DNA from: JBBSAT01 sp046351235
Lineage (GTDB): Bacteria > Myxococcota_A > Polyangia > Polyangiales > Sandaracinaceae
Length of the DNA: 64,000 nucleotides
Direction: 5' to 3'
Assembly: GCA_046351235.1 (NCBI GenBank)
Contig: JAXLYV010000006.1
Span: 378,320-442,319, forward strand
A program made the translations under genes and the position numbers. The notes below the pieces were generated by a model. It searched no databases and was not told where the DNA came from. It worked only from the letters and a program-made list of their open reading frames with translations. Positions 44,714-52,526 of this stretch are shown here, one piece after another (position 1 is the first letter of the stretch; every line of letters starts with the position of its first letter).

Positions 44714-44719
44714 TAGGCT
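44714..44719 (+). promoter_or_regulatory. Candidate leaderless -10 box upstream of 44727
   Basis: TAGGCT ends seven bases before GTG 44727, without a Shine-Dalgarno. The hexamer is identical to those before 38955 and 51719. Confidence 0.42.
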
Positions 44720-44726
44720 GGGCGCC

Positions 44727-45272
44727 GTGACGGCGCTTCCGGACGGCTTCTTCGAGATCGCTGCGGCCGAGGCTTCGTATCGCGACGGGGGAGGTGAGCG
44801 CGGGCTCGGCTTTCGATGGCGTTCGCGCTCACGGCTCGGCGCGGCGTGGCTCGTGCTGGTGGGCCTCGTCGTCAGCGCCTTCGGCGCGGGGCTCGGGGCG
44901 GCGCCGCAGCTCGGGCTGCCGGTCCAGGTCTCGATCGGCGCGCTGTGGGCGGTGGCGCTCGGCGTGGGCATGTCGGGAGCGCTGCTCCTCTACGCGGGCG
45001 TGGCGAGCACGCTCAACACGACGACGGTACGCATCGGGCGCGCCGCGATCACGCGAAGCCACGGGCCGCTGCCGTGGCGCGGGAGCTTCGTCCTCGCGCG
45101 AACGACGGGCGATCACATCGAGGTACGCCGCCGCGGAGAGGGCTATCGCCACTCGTTCGCCGTCGTCCTCGTCCGCGAGGCCGAGCCCGAGCGGCCGCTC
45201 TTCGACGCGGTCTGGCGACAGGAGGACGCCGAGCGCGTCGCCTCCGCGCTGCGCGACGCGCTCGCCGCGTGA
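44727..45272 (+). CDS. Hypothetical membrane protein
   Basis: 181 residues with two transmembrane helices (about 38-58 and 66-92) and a C-terminal cytoplasmic domain of about 85 residues (TVRIGRAAITRSHGPLPW, IEVRRRGEG, AVVLVREAEPERPLFDA). This resembles small PH-like membrane proteins, though the match is only in layout. It is divergent from fadIJ and followed closely by the GST gene. Function unknown. Confidence 0.6.
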   Translation: MTALPDGFFEIAAAEASYRDGGGERGLGFRWRSRSRLGAAWLVLVGLVVSAFGAGLGAAPQLGLPVQVSIGALWAVALGVGMSGALLLYAGVASTLNTTTVRIGRAAITRSHGPLPWRGSFVLARTTGDHIEVRRRGEGYRHSFAVVLVREAEPERPLFDAVWRQEDAERVASALRDALAA

Positions 45273-45329
45273 GTGGCGCACCCGCGGGCGCTTGCCACGC
45301 CTCGGGCGCGGCTCCACAACGACCGCACC

Positions 45330-45956
45330 GTGATCGACGCCTACGTCTGGACCACGCCGAACGGCTTCAAAGCGCTCATCGGGCTCGAGGAGCTCGGCCT
45401 CCCTTACGAGGCGAGGTGGATCGACATCGGCAAGGGCCAGCAGTCGAGCCCCGAGTACGGGCGCGTGAACCCGAACCACAAGATCCCGGCGATCGTCGAT
45501 CGCGATCCGAAGGGCGGCGGCTCGCCCATCACGGTGTTCGAGTCGGGCGCGGTGCTCGTCTACCTCGCCGAGAAGACCGGGCGCTTGCTTCCCGCGGGCG
45601 GCCAAGATCGCTACACCACGCTGGCGTGGACCTTCTTCAACATCGGCGGGCCCGGGCCGATGCTCGGCCAGCTCGGCCACTTCACGAAGTTCGCGAAGGA
45701 GAAGATCCCGTACGCGATCGAGCGCTACACGAACGAGGCCGAGCGGATCTTCGGCGTGCTCGACCAGCGCCTGGCGCAGAGCCGCTACCTCGTCGGCGAC
45801 GAGCTCACGATCGCCGACGTCGCCAACTTCACGTGGCCGAACGCGGCGCGGGGCTTTCTCGGGATGGATCTCTCGACGCACCGCCACCTCGTGCGCTGGC
45901 TCGACGAGCTCGCGGCACGGCCGGCGTTCGCGCGGGCGCTGGCGCTGAAGCCGTAG
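45330..45956 (+). CDS. Glutathione S-transferase family protein
   Basis: Thioredoxin-fold N-terminal domain with YVWTTPNGFKALIGLEELGL and VNPNHKIPAIVD, the GSH-binding ESGAVLVYLAEKTG, and a helical C-terminal domain (YLVGDELTIADVANFTWPN). The NGFK motif places it near the YfcG/YghU disulfide-bond oxidoreductases. I prefer GTG 45330 because the family starts about ten residues before TPNG; the frame is open to GTG 45273. About 208 residues. Confidence 0.86.
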   Translation: MIDAYVWTTPNGFKALIGLEELGLPYEARWIDIGKGQQSSPEYGRVNPNHKIPAIVDRDPKGGGSPITVFESGAVLVYLAEKTGRLLPAGGQDRYTTLAWTFFNIGGPGPMLGQLGHFTKFAKEKIPYAIERYTNEAERIFGVLDQRLAQSRYLVGDELTIADVANFTWPNAARGFLGMDLSTHRHLVRWLDELAARPAFARALALKP

Positions 45957-45963
45957 TGGTGGC

Positions 45964-46884
45964 GTGGTGAGCGGGACGGCGGTCTCGCGCACGTTCGAGG
46001 TGCCGGCGGTCGACCTGAACGAGACGCTGCGCTTCCAGCGCCTGGGGCCCTACGATCCGTGCGCGCGCTTCGAGCCGCGCGCGCGGCGCTTCGCGATCGC
46101 GTTCCGCATGCGCGGCGCGCCGGTGACGCTCGAGCTCGCGCAGCCGGGGCCGACCACGATCCTCGCGCAGGCGTGGGGCGAGCCGGCCGAGCGCGTGCTC
46201 GAAGAAGTGCCCGCGATCTGCGGCGCAGAGGACGATCCGGAGGCATTCGAGACGGACCACGAGGGCGTGCAGCGCCTCGCGCGACGCTTCCGCAAGATGC
46301 GCTTGCCGCGCGTGCCGTGGTGCATGGAGGCGCTCGTCGGCACGATCCTCCAGCAGCGCGTGGCGTTCGTGGAGGCGGCGCAGGGGTGGCGGAAGATCGC
46401 GCTCGAGCGCGGCGAGGAAGCGCCCGGCCCGCTCGGCCTGCGCCTCTTTCCGAGCAAGGCGACGCTGCTCGCGATGCCGACGTGGGGCTACCGAGAGTCG
46501 CTCGTCGACCGCAAGCGCGAGCTCGCGATCCGCGCCCTCCTCGACCACGACGACGAGATCACCCGGGCGCTCGACGGCAGCTTCGACGCGCTCCGCACGA
46601 CCCTCGGCCGCATCCCGGGGATCGGCCCGTGGACGATCGAGAGCTTCCTCGGTCAGTGCCGCGGCGATGCCGACGCGGTGCCGACGCTCGACTACTGGAT
46701 GCCGCACACGATCGTGCACGCGCTCACCGGCAAGCCCCGCAGCGACGACGCCGAGATGCTCGCGCTGCTCGAGCGCTTCCGCCCGCACCGCGGCCGCGTG
46801 ATCCGCCTGATCTTCGCGGCCGGCTACGAGGCGCCGCGCCATGGGCCGCGAAAGAAGTCGATGCTCCGCGGCGGCCTCGGATGA
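45964..46884 (+). CDS. DNA-3-methyladenine glycosylase II-type (HhH-GPD) protein
   Basis: Base-excision repair glycosylase fold: an N-terminal AlkA-like beta domain, then LPRVPWCMEALVGTILQQ, the helix-hairpin-helix LGRIPGIGPWTIESFL (about 212-227), and the catalytic Asp region DADAVPTLDYW (Asp at about 243). 306 residues is slightly longer than AlkA. The start is one of two adjacent GTG codons (45964, 45967). It probably removes alkylated purines; specificity is inferred from the fold. Confidence 0.82.
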   Translation: MVSGTAVSRTFEVPAVDLNETLRFQRLGPYDPCARFEPRARRFAIAFRMRGAPVTLELAQPGPTTILAQAWGEPAERVLEEVPAICGAEDDPEAFETDHEGVQRLARRFRKMRLPRVPWCMEALVGTILQQRVAFVEAAQGWRKIALERGEEAPGPLGLRLFPSKATLLAMPTWGYRESLVDRKRELAIRALLDHDDEITRALDGSFDALRTTLGRIPGIGPWTIESFLGQCRGDADAVPTLDYWMPHTIVHALTGKPRSDDAEMLALLERFRPHRGRVIRLIFAAGYEAPRHGPRKKSMLRGGLG

Positions 46885-46929
46885 GCGCGGAAGAGATCGC
46901 GCGCGCCCCCCGTACGTCGGAGAGAAGGC

Positions 46930-47421
46930 ATGCGCATCGCTCACCCCTGCTCCGAAGATCTGCCCTCGATGCCGCGCGTGCCCGGCGGCGTGCACTGCGC
47001 GCGCTGCGATCGCGACGTGCTCGATCTGCGCCACGTGCCGCGCAAGCGCGCTCTCGCGGTGATCGCCGAGGCGCGCGAGAGCGGCGACGGGCGCGTGTGC
47101 GCCTGGGTGCGCGTGACCCGCGACGGAACGCTCACGTTCCTCCCGGATCCATCGCCGCGCTCGCGCTGGATCGCGCCGGTGCTTGCGGTGGGCTCGCTCG
47201 CGGCCTGCACGACGGCGCCGACCCGCGAGACGGCGCCGATCGCGGCGCTCCCGCCAGCGGCCCCCGTCACGGTGACGAGCGGCGGCAACACGAACGCCCC
47301 GCCTCCACCCGCGCCGGTCGTCGCGCAGCCGACCCCGCCACCCGCGATCCAGCATCCCGTGTCGAACACGACACCTCCGATCGAGGTCAGCGAGACGTGG
47401 GCGGGCGACATCGCGTTCTGA
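46930..47421 (+). CDS. Hypothetical protein with N-terminal Cys cluster, membrane segment and Pro-rich tail
   Basis: 163 residues. Cys7, Cys23 and Cys26 (HCARCDRDVLDL) look like a small metal-binding motif. A hydrophobic segment (WIAPVLAVGSLAACTT, about 81-96) follows, then a Pro/Ala/Thr-rich C-terminal tail ending in WAGDIAF. The layout suggests an inner-membrane protein with an exported, disordered tail. No recognised family; it lies 45 bases downstream of the glycosylase gene. Confidence 0.55.
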   Translation: MRIAHPCSEDLPSMPRVPGGVHCARCDRDVLDLRHVPRKRALAVIAEARESGDGRVCAWVRVTRDGTLTFLPDPSPRSRWIAPVLAVGSLAACTTAPTRETAPIAALPPAAPVTVTSGGNTNAPPPPAPVVAQPTPPPAIQHPVSNTTPPIEVSETWAGDIAF

Positions 47422-47637
47422 CGATCTCGCGCGCTCAGGAGGGCGGCGGCAGGCCCCTCGGATCTTTTTCGAAACACGCCCGCGCCCTCGCGCGTTCTGC
47501 ACGGTGAGCGTCTGGCCGATCGTTCCTCGGCACGCCCACTCCGGCCCCTCCCGTCCGCGGGCTACGCCCGTTGCCGTCGGGGTTCTCCGGGGTGAGCGCT
47601 CTTTGCCGATCCCTCCAGAGGCATGCAAGGTGGTCCC

Positions 47638-48000
47638 ATGGGTATCCTCGTCAGCTGGCTGATCCTCACGTTCTCCTTCGTCGTCGCGAGCAAGCTGATC
47701 GACGGCTTCCAGCTGAAGGGCGGCCTCGGCAACCAGCTCATGGTCGCCGCGCTCTTCGCGATCCTCGAGCTCGTCCTCGGCCACGCGCTCTTCGTCGCCA
47801 TCGGGATCGGCACGCTCGGCCTCGGCTTCCTGTTCGCGTTCGTCACCCGTCTCTTCGTCGGCGCGATCCTCCTGAAGTTCACCGACGCGCTCACCGACAA
47901 GCTGAAGGTGAAGAGCCTCGGCACCGCCTTCGTCGCCTCGCTGGTGATGAGCATCACGGCGACACTCACCGAAGGCGTGCTCCACGTCATCGGGCTCTGA
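47638..48000 (+). CDS. Small four-helix membrane protein (phage-holin-4-like superfamily)
   Basis: From ATG 47638 the product is 120 residues with four hydrophobic helices (MGILVSWLILTFSFVVASKLI; LMVAALFAILELVLGHALF; GIGTLGLGFLFAFVTRLFV; the last near the C-terminus) separated by short polar loops. This matches the mycobacterial-type four-TMS holin-like superfamily common on bacterial chromosomes. AAGGTGG precedes ATG 47638; an in-frame ATG at 47623 is the alternative. The stop codon is immediately followed by the repeat element and group II intron copy B. Confidence 0.72.
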   Translation: MGILVSWLILTFSFVVASKLIDGFQLKGGLGNQLMVAALFAILELVLGHALFVAIGIGTLGLGFLFAFVTRLFVGAILLKFTDALTDKLKVKSLGTAFVASLVMSITATLTEGVLHVIGL

Positions 48001-48620
48001 GAGGGTGAGTGCGCCAGGAAAGCCTGGAGGAGGAGGAAGCGATGAGCGGATGATCGTCGCGGAAACCTCCTGAGGCGTCTGGCGGTCCTCGTTCCCGGAA
48101 GGGACGAGCTGCCTGGCAAAGCTGATCGCAGCCAGAAGCGAGTCTTGCGCGAGCCCCGTCCGCGAGGGCGGCCGCGAAGCGTAGACAGCGAGTGCGCGGG
48201 CCGCGTGGTGGAGCCCCGAAAGTCAGCAAACGTGGAGGCCGACGCCGTTCACACAGCGGAAGGCAGCACCGGAGCGCCCGACGATCATGGGCGCCGAGGC
48301 TCCACCGGGGTCGGAGAGCGGGGCACGTGCACACAGTGGCGCCCCAGGAACCTGGGAGGTCTCGTCACCTCCTCGTTCGAGCGGAGATCGGGCTCTCCGC
48401 ACAACAAACCCGAGGCCTGCGTGAGCCGCGCATCGAGCGCGCAGGAGCCGCGAACGCGGAACACGAACACGACGCGCACACGAGGTACCGCCGAGCGAAG
48501 GAAACGAAGCTCGAAGCAGCATCGCGGGAAGGGTGACGAGAAGTCGGAGACGCCCGTTGTACCGATGACGCCGGGGAACTCGCCCCACGAGGACCCGGCC
48601 AGGGAAGGGGCGTCCGGAAC

Positions 48621-49985
48621 ATGGAACCGAACGAGGGAACGATGTCGGAGTCACTGAACTCTGGGAGCATCTCCACGAGACTCGCGCGGATAGCGGAGCT
48701 CGCGAGGAAGCATCCCGAGCGTGCGTTCATGTCGCTGCACCACGCGATCGACGTGGCGTGGCTACGTGAGGCGTACCGGCGCACGCGCAAGGACGCGGCG
48801 GTGGGCGTGGACGGGCAGTCGGCGGAGGAGTACGCGCGCGATCTCGAGAAGAACCTCGAGTCGCTGCTCGTGCGCTTCCGTACGGGCGCGTACCGAGCAC
48901 CTCCCGTTCGACGCGTGCACATCCCGAAAGGCGACGGGCGCAGTACGCGCCCGATCGGCGTGCCGACGTTCGAGGACAAGATCCTCCAGCGCGCGGTCGC
49001 GATGCTCTTGGAGGCGATCTACGAGCAGGACTTCCATCCGGGCTCGTTCGGCTTCCGGCCGGGACGCAGCGCGCACGACGCGCTCGAAGTGCTGTGGAAA
49101 GAGATCATGTCGATGGGCGGCGCCTGGATTGTCGAGGTCGACATCCAGCGCTTCTTCGACACGCTCGACCACGGCGCCCTGCGCGGCTTTCTCGACGGGC
49201 GGGTGACGGACGGCGTGATTCGCCGTGCGATCGACAAGTGGCTGAAGGCAGGCGTGCTCGAGGACGGTGCGGTGACGCATCCGGACGAAGGCACGCCGCA
49301 GGGAGGCGTCATCTCGCCGATCCTCGCGAACGTGTATCTGCACGAGGTGCTCGACAGGTGGTTCGAGGCGGACGTGAAGCCGCGGCTGCGAGGCCATGCG
49401 TTTCTCGTCCGGTACGCGGACGACTTCGTGATCGCCTTCGCGGAGGAAGCGGACGCGAGGCGCGTGATGGACGTGCTGCCGAAGCGATTCGAGCGGTATG
49501 GCCTGACGCTGCACCCCGACAAGACGCGCCTCGTGAACTTCACGAGACCGCGACGCGACGGTGGTGACGACGAGGGCGATGGGCCCGGCAGCTTCGATCT
49601 GCTGGGCTTCAACCATCACTGGGGCCTCTCGCGAAAGGGGAACGTGGTCGTGCAGCGGACCACGATGCGCTCGCGCTTCACGCGGGCCATCGGTCGCGTA
49701 CGCGATTGGTGCCGAATCAACCGGCACCTACCGATCGCCGAGCAGTGCAAGGCGCTCGGCCACAAGCTGCGCGGGCACTTCGGGTACTACGGCATCACCG
49801 GGAACTCGGAGGCGCTCTCGCGCTTCGCGTACGAAGTGGAGCGCGCCTGGCACAAGTGGCTCTGCCGTCGTTCGCAGAGACCGCACCTGCCGTGGGCGCG
49901 CTTCAACCTGCTGCTCGCCCGCTACCCGCTGCCGCCGCCACGCGTCGTGCACAGCGTGTTCGCGCCGAACGCAGCGAGCCCATGA
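48621..49985 (+). CDS. Group II intron reverse transcriptase/maturase
   Basis: 454 residues. The RT palm motifs are VPTFEDKILQRAV, GFRPGRSAHDAL, VEVDIQRFFDTLDH (catalytic Asp), GTPQGGVISPILANVYL and LVRYADDFVI (catalytic YADD), with HPDKTRLVNF leading to the thumb. The maturase region follows (RDWCRINRHLPIAEQCKALG, HFGYYGITGN), and the protein ends at FAPNAASP with no HNH endonuclease domain. The protein splices the intron and reverse-transcribes it into DNA targets; lacking an endonuclease, it must use another primer such as nascent replication strands. Start ATG 48621 or 48642. Confidence 0.94.
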   Translation: MEPNEGTMSESLNSGSISTRLARIAELARKHPERAFMSLHHAIDVAWLREAYRRTRKDAAVGVDGQSAEEYARDLEKNLESLLVRFRTGAYRAPPVRRVHIPKGDGRSTRPIGVPTFEDKILQRAVAMLLEAIYEQDFHPGSFGFRPGRSAHDALEVLWKEIMSMGGAWIVEVDIQRFFDTLDHGALRGFLDGRVTDGVIRRAIDKWLKAGVLEDGAVTHPDEGTPQGGVISPILANVYLHEVLDRWFEADVKPRLRGHAFLVRYADDFVIAFAEEADARRVMDVLPKRFERYGLTLHPDKTRLVNFTRPRRDGGDDEGDGPGSFDLLGFNHHWGLSRKGNVVVQRTTMRSRFTRAIGRVRDWCRINRHLPIAEQCKALGHKLRGHFGYYGITGNSEALSRFAYEVERAWHKWLCRRSQRPHLPWARFNLLLARYPLPPPRVVHSVFAPNAASP

Positions 49986-49990
49986 GCCGA

Positions 49991-50063
49991 AGAGCCGGAT
50001 GCGGGAAATCCGCACGTCCGGATCTGTGGGAGCGGCGGAGGCGAACCCCCGCCGCGACCCGAC
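49991..50063 (+). ncRNA. Catalytic domains V and VI of group II intron copy B
   Basis: Domain V: AGAGCCGGA (49991-49999) pairs with TCCGGATCT (50017-50025; one G-U), and an inner stem GCGG/CCGC carries a GAAA-type loop, the canonical 34-35-base shape. Domain VI: GCGGCGG (50032-50038) pairs with CCGCCGC (50049-50055) around a GAA-containing loop, and the intron ends CGAC. Copy A has the same sequence except for one base in domain VI. Confidence 0.85.
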
Positions 50064-50164
50064 CAGGAAACCTGTCGCCCTCTCTCGCGGAGCGATACGA
50101 GGGGGAGGTTCCATCGGGATTCACTCCCGATGGAGGGGGCCGCGTATCGGCCCCCGAGGACTGA
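50064..50164 (+). repeat. Dispersed multi-hairpin element, copy 2 (3' part; 5' part at 47998-48008)
   Basis: From CAGGAAACCTG to GGACTGA this matches the tandem-array unit at 22921-23457 and the copy at 61722. Its first 11 bases (TGAGAGGGTGA, 47998-48008) lie on the other side of the intron. Rejoined, they give one full element starting at the stop codon of the holin-like gene. One stem base differs (GGTTCC for GGCTCC). Confidence 0.88.
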
Positions 50165-50170
50165 AAGTCC

Positions 50171-51672
50171 GTCCCTAAATCGTCGTGCGAGCGGCGACGG
50201 TGAGAGGATCGGGCGAGGGTGCCCCCCTCCGCCCGGTCCTCGGCGCTTCGCGCCTGCGGGCGGGCTGTCCCCCCAAATCGTCGATCGCGCTGCGCGCGCT
50301 CTCCTCAGGGGGGACGGGTCGTGCAGCGCTGCCGCTCGCGTCGCTCGTCAGGTAGCGAGCACGACGAGATGAGCGACGAGGTTCGCGGTGATCGCGGTCA
50401 TTGTCGCGACGCTCGTGGCCTTCGCGAGACCGCGCACGAGGAGTCGATGCAGGCCGTAGCGCTCGCGCATGTGCGCGTTGCTCAGCTCGCAGAGGCTGGC
50501 TCTCGCACGGTAGAGCGACTTGGCGCGCTCGGTCTGCATGTTCGCTTTCCACGCCGCGATGCGCGGGTCGCGGCTGCCTTTGCTTCCGGCGTTCGCGCTG
50601 CGCTTGTGGACCGCGATGAGCGGCTCGACGCCGCGATCCATCGCCGTGACGATGCCTTCGTGGCTCTGATGGTTGGCGTCGGCGAGCAAGCACTCGGGTC
50701 TGTGTCCGGTGCGGCGCTCGATCTGATCGAGCAGCGGTACGACTGCGTTCATGTCGCTGCCCACGTTCGTGACGTCGATGGCGACGATCGTGCGCGGGCC
50801 GCCGAGCTCGGAGCCCGCCGTCGCGGTGCGCACGTTCATCGCGGGACGGAAGCCGCCGTCAGCCATCTTCATCACGCGGGCCTCGGCATCCGTCGTCGAG
50901 GCCCGCGCCGAAGGGCGCGAAGGACTTCTCTCTTTCTGTAGCTCCTCGACCGTGGTGATCGCGGCCTCGATGCGACGCTGGAAATCGCGCGCGGCGGCTT
51001 CGCGAGCGCCCTTCTGCGTACGCGAGAGCTCTGGGTCGTCGGCTTGCGCCAGCACGGCCTCGAGATGAAGCGCCGCTTGCTCACGACACGCTTCGAGCGC
51101 TTCGCGCGTGCGGAACGACGGCGCCGAGGCCGCGGCGCGAACACGCATTCCGTCTGCCGCGACGAGCTTCAGCGAGAGCACGCCGGCGTGCAGCAGCGCT
51201 GCGAGGATGTCCGTCATCAGCTTGTCGAGCGCTGCCTGATGCCCGACGCGGAAGCGCGAGAGCACCTGGTGCCCGACCTGCACGTCGCCGACGATCCACG
51301 CGTACGCGCGATCGCTCCGCGTGAGGCGCTCGATCTCTCGCGCGCTGCCGACGCCTTCGGAGATCGCGTACGTCCAGAGCGTGAGCAGCATGCGCGGCGA
51401 GTGCGTCGGCCGGCCCGCAGCTCCTTCGACGGCCCGCGCCTCGTCGAGGAACGCCGAGAGGTCGAGCTTGCCGAGCGCCTGCCACAGCGCCCGCGCAGGA
51501 TGCTCGGGCTCGAGCGAGTCCTCGGGCACCTCGAAGCGCATCACGCCCTGCCGACGCTCCGGCTCCGTCACGCGAGGCTTGCCGTGCTTGTTCATGCCGC
51601 TTCGACGCACGCCGCAGCGATTCTATTTCCGTCCATCGACGGAGGATCACGAACGAATCGGGATTTCGGGAC
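50171..51672 (-). mobile_element. IS1182-family insertion sequence (ends approximate)
   Basis: A transposase gene is flanked by related ends: GTCCCTAAATC at 50171-50181 and, on the other strand, GTCCCGAAATC ending at 51672. A second similar left motif (GTCCCCCCAAATC) at about 50270 makes the left border uncertain. No target duplication was identified. The 177 bases left of the gene are GC-rich with no coding sense. It inserted just beside the repeat element copy. Confidence 0.55.
50348..51595 (-). CDS. IS1182-family transposase
   Basis: 415 residues from ATG 51595 (a GTG five codons upstream is possible). The N-terminal DUF772-type domain reads HPARALWQALGKLDLSAFLD and THSPRMLLTLWTYAISEG, then ERLTRSDRAYAWIVGD. 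A charged middle region and a DDE core follow, with VAADGMRVRAAAS, VGSDMNAVVPLLDQ, CLLADANHQS and the later Glu near NAHMRERYGLHRLLVRG. The frame is intact, so the element may be active. Confidence 0.86.
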   Translation of the reverse strand: MNKHGKPRVTEPERRQGVMRFEVPEDSLEPEHPARALWQALGKLDLSAFLDEARAVEGAAGRPTHSPRMLLTLWTYAISEGVGSAREIERLTRSDRAYAWIVGDVQVGHQVLSRFRVGHQAALDKLMTDILAALLHAGVLSLKLVAADGMRVRAAASAPSFRTREALEACREQAALHLEAVLAQADDPELSRTQKGAREAAARDFQRRIEAAITTVEELQKERSPSRPSARASTTDAEARVMKMADGGFRPAMNVRTATAGSELGGPRTIVAIDVTNVGSDMNAVVPLLDQIERRTGHRPECLLADANHQSHEGIVTAMDRGVEPLIAVHKRSANAGSKGSRDPRIAAWKANMQTERAKSLYRARASLCELSNAHMRERYGLHRLLVRGLAKATSVATMTAITANLVAHLVVLAT

Positions 51673-51706
51673 AGCTCTTGAGCGCATCGGGCGCCGCGGG
51701 CGCTGA

Positions 51707-51712
51707 TAGGCT
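51707..51712 (+). promoter_or_regulatory. Candidate leaderless extended -10 box upstream of 51719
   Basis: TGATAGGCT (extended -10, hexamer TAGGCT) ends six bases before GTG 51719, with no Shine-Dalgarno; the same nine bases precede the luxR-type gene. Confidence 0.48.
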
Positions 51713-51718
51713 CCCCTC

Positions 51719-52471
51719 GTGGGGAGCCCCAGCTTTCGACTCGCGAGCGCGTACGCGCTCTTGCTCGGCGCGTGCGGCGCGTCGTCGCCACCCTCGACGG
51801 TGCCGCGCAACGCGTCGGGCGACGAGCAGCGCGCGCTCCGCTCCGCGCTCGCCGCGATCCACGGCGACGCGTTTCGCGAGATCGCGACGTGCGTCGCCGG
51901 GCGCACGTCGGCTCCATTCGTCGTCTACGAGCATCGAGATGCGGTGCTCGCGGACGCCGCGGTCGCGCGCGCGTGCGGCGGCGCCCCGGCTTCGCTCCCC
52001 GCCGCGCCACGGGAGGGATGCGCGACGCTCGCGATCGCACGCCTCGTGGACGGCACGCTCGAGCGCTACGAGCTCGGCTGGCGATGCGACGAGGGCGAGC
52101 CCTACGCGACGCTCGAGACCGCCGACTTCGATGGCGACGGCCGAGACGAGCTGAGCGCCGTCGTCGCGAACGATGCGTTCGTCGTCGTCGACACCGAGAC
52201 CTTCGCCGTCGAGCACGCCGGCGCGAGCGGCGACTACGAGGTCGAGCACCCCGAGGGCACGGGCCTCTACGCCACGTGCTGGCACGCGGGCCCGATCGAG
52301 CATCCGATCCAGATCGGCCCCGAGCAGGAGAGCTACGACTTCGAGGACGATCCCGGCGCGGACCCGACCACGATTCGCCCCGTCGACTGCGAGCCGGTGC
52401 GCGCGGACTGCGAGATCTTCCGTTTCCGCTACGACCCCGCCCGCGACTGCTGGCCTGTTCCGGCGCGCTGA
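51719..52471 (+). CDS. Hypothetical lipoprotein with FG-GAP-like motif
   Basis: From GTG 51719 the protein begins MGSPSFRLASAYALLLGAC, a lipoprotein signal. The mature part of about 230 residues has a calcium-binding-like DFDGDGRDELSAVVAND motif (FG-GAP/integrin-like), several Cys (EIATCV, RACGG, EGCATL, GWRCDEG, DCEPVRADCE) and an Asp/Glu-rich C-terminal third. No family is assigned. It lies just beyond the IS1182 element and 55 bases before a large orphan gene. Confidence 0.62.
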   Translation: MGSPSFRLASAYALLLGACGASSPPSTVPRNASGDEQRALRSALAAIHGDAFREIATCVAGRTSAPFVVYEHRDAVLADAAVARACGGAPASLPAAPREGCATLAIARLVDGTLERYELGWRCDEGEPYATLETADFDGDGRDELSAVVANDAFVVVDTETFAVEHAGASGDYEVEHPEGTGLYATCWHAGPIEHPIQIGPEQESYDFEDDPGADPTTIRPVDCEPVRADCEIFRFRYDPARDCWPVPAR

Positions 52472-52526
52472 TGCTCGTCGCCGCGGCCGCTGGTCGAGCC
52501 GCGCGTGCGGGTCCATCCTGACCGTC

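Larger units (their letters stand above)
48009..50063 (+). mobile_element. Group II intron copy B, intact (2055 bp)
   Basis: It starts at GTGCG (48009) and ends GAC (50063). The parts are 612 bases of ribozyme domains I-IV, the reverse transcriptase gene (48621-49985), domain V (49991-50025) and domain VI (about 50028-50063). The 5' exon ends GGGTGA (48003-48008) and the 3' exon starts CAGG. A likely EBS1, TCACCT at 48365-48370, pairs with GGGTGA (five Watson-Crick pairs and one G-U), supporting the boundary. Its sequence is almost identical to copy A, so movement was recent. The host site is the same repeat element as at copy A. Confidence 0.93.

Noticed and set aside
47638..48000. Holin-like protein as a prophage remnant
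   Set aside because: The four-span superfamily is common on chromosomes, and no lysin, tail or integrase gene is nearby.
48621..49985. Reverse transcriptase considered as a retron or diversity-generating system
   Set aside because: Group II domain V and VI structures follow directly, the maturase region is present, and there is no msr/msd, template repeat or variable target gene.
50064..50164. Repeat element read as part of the IS1182 element or the group II intron
   Set aside because: It also occurs without either element at 61722-61827, so it is an independent sequence.
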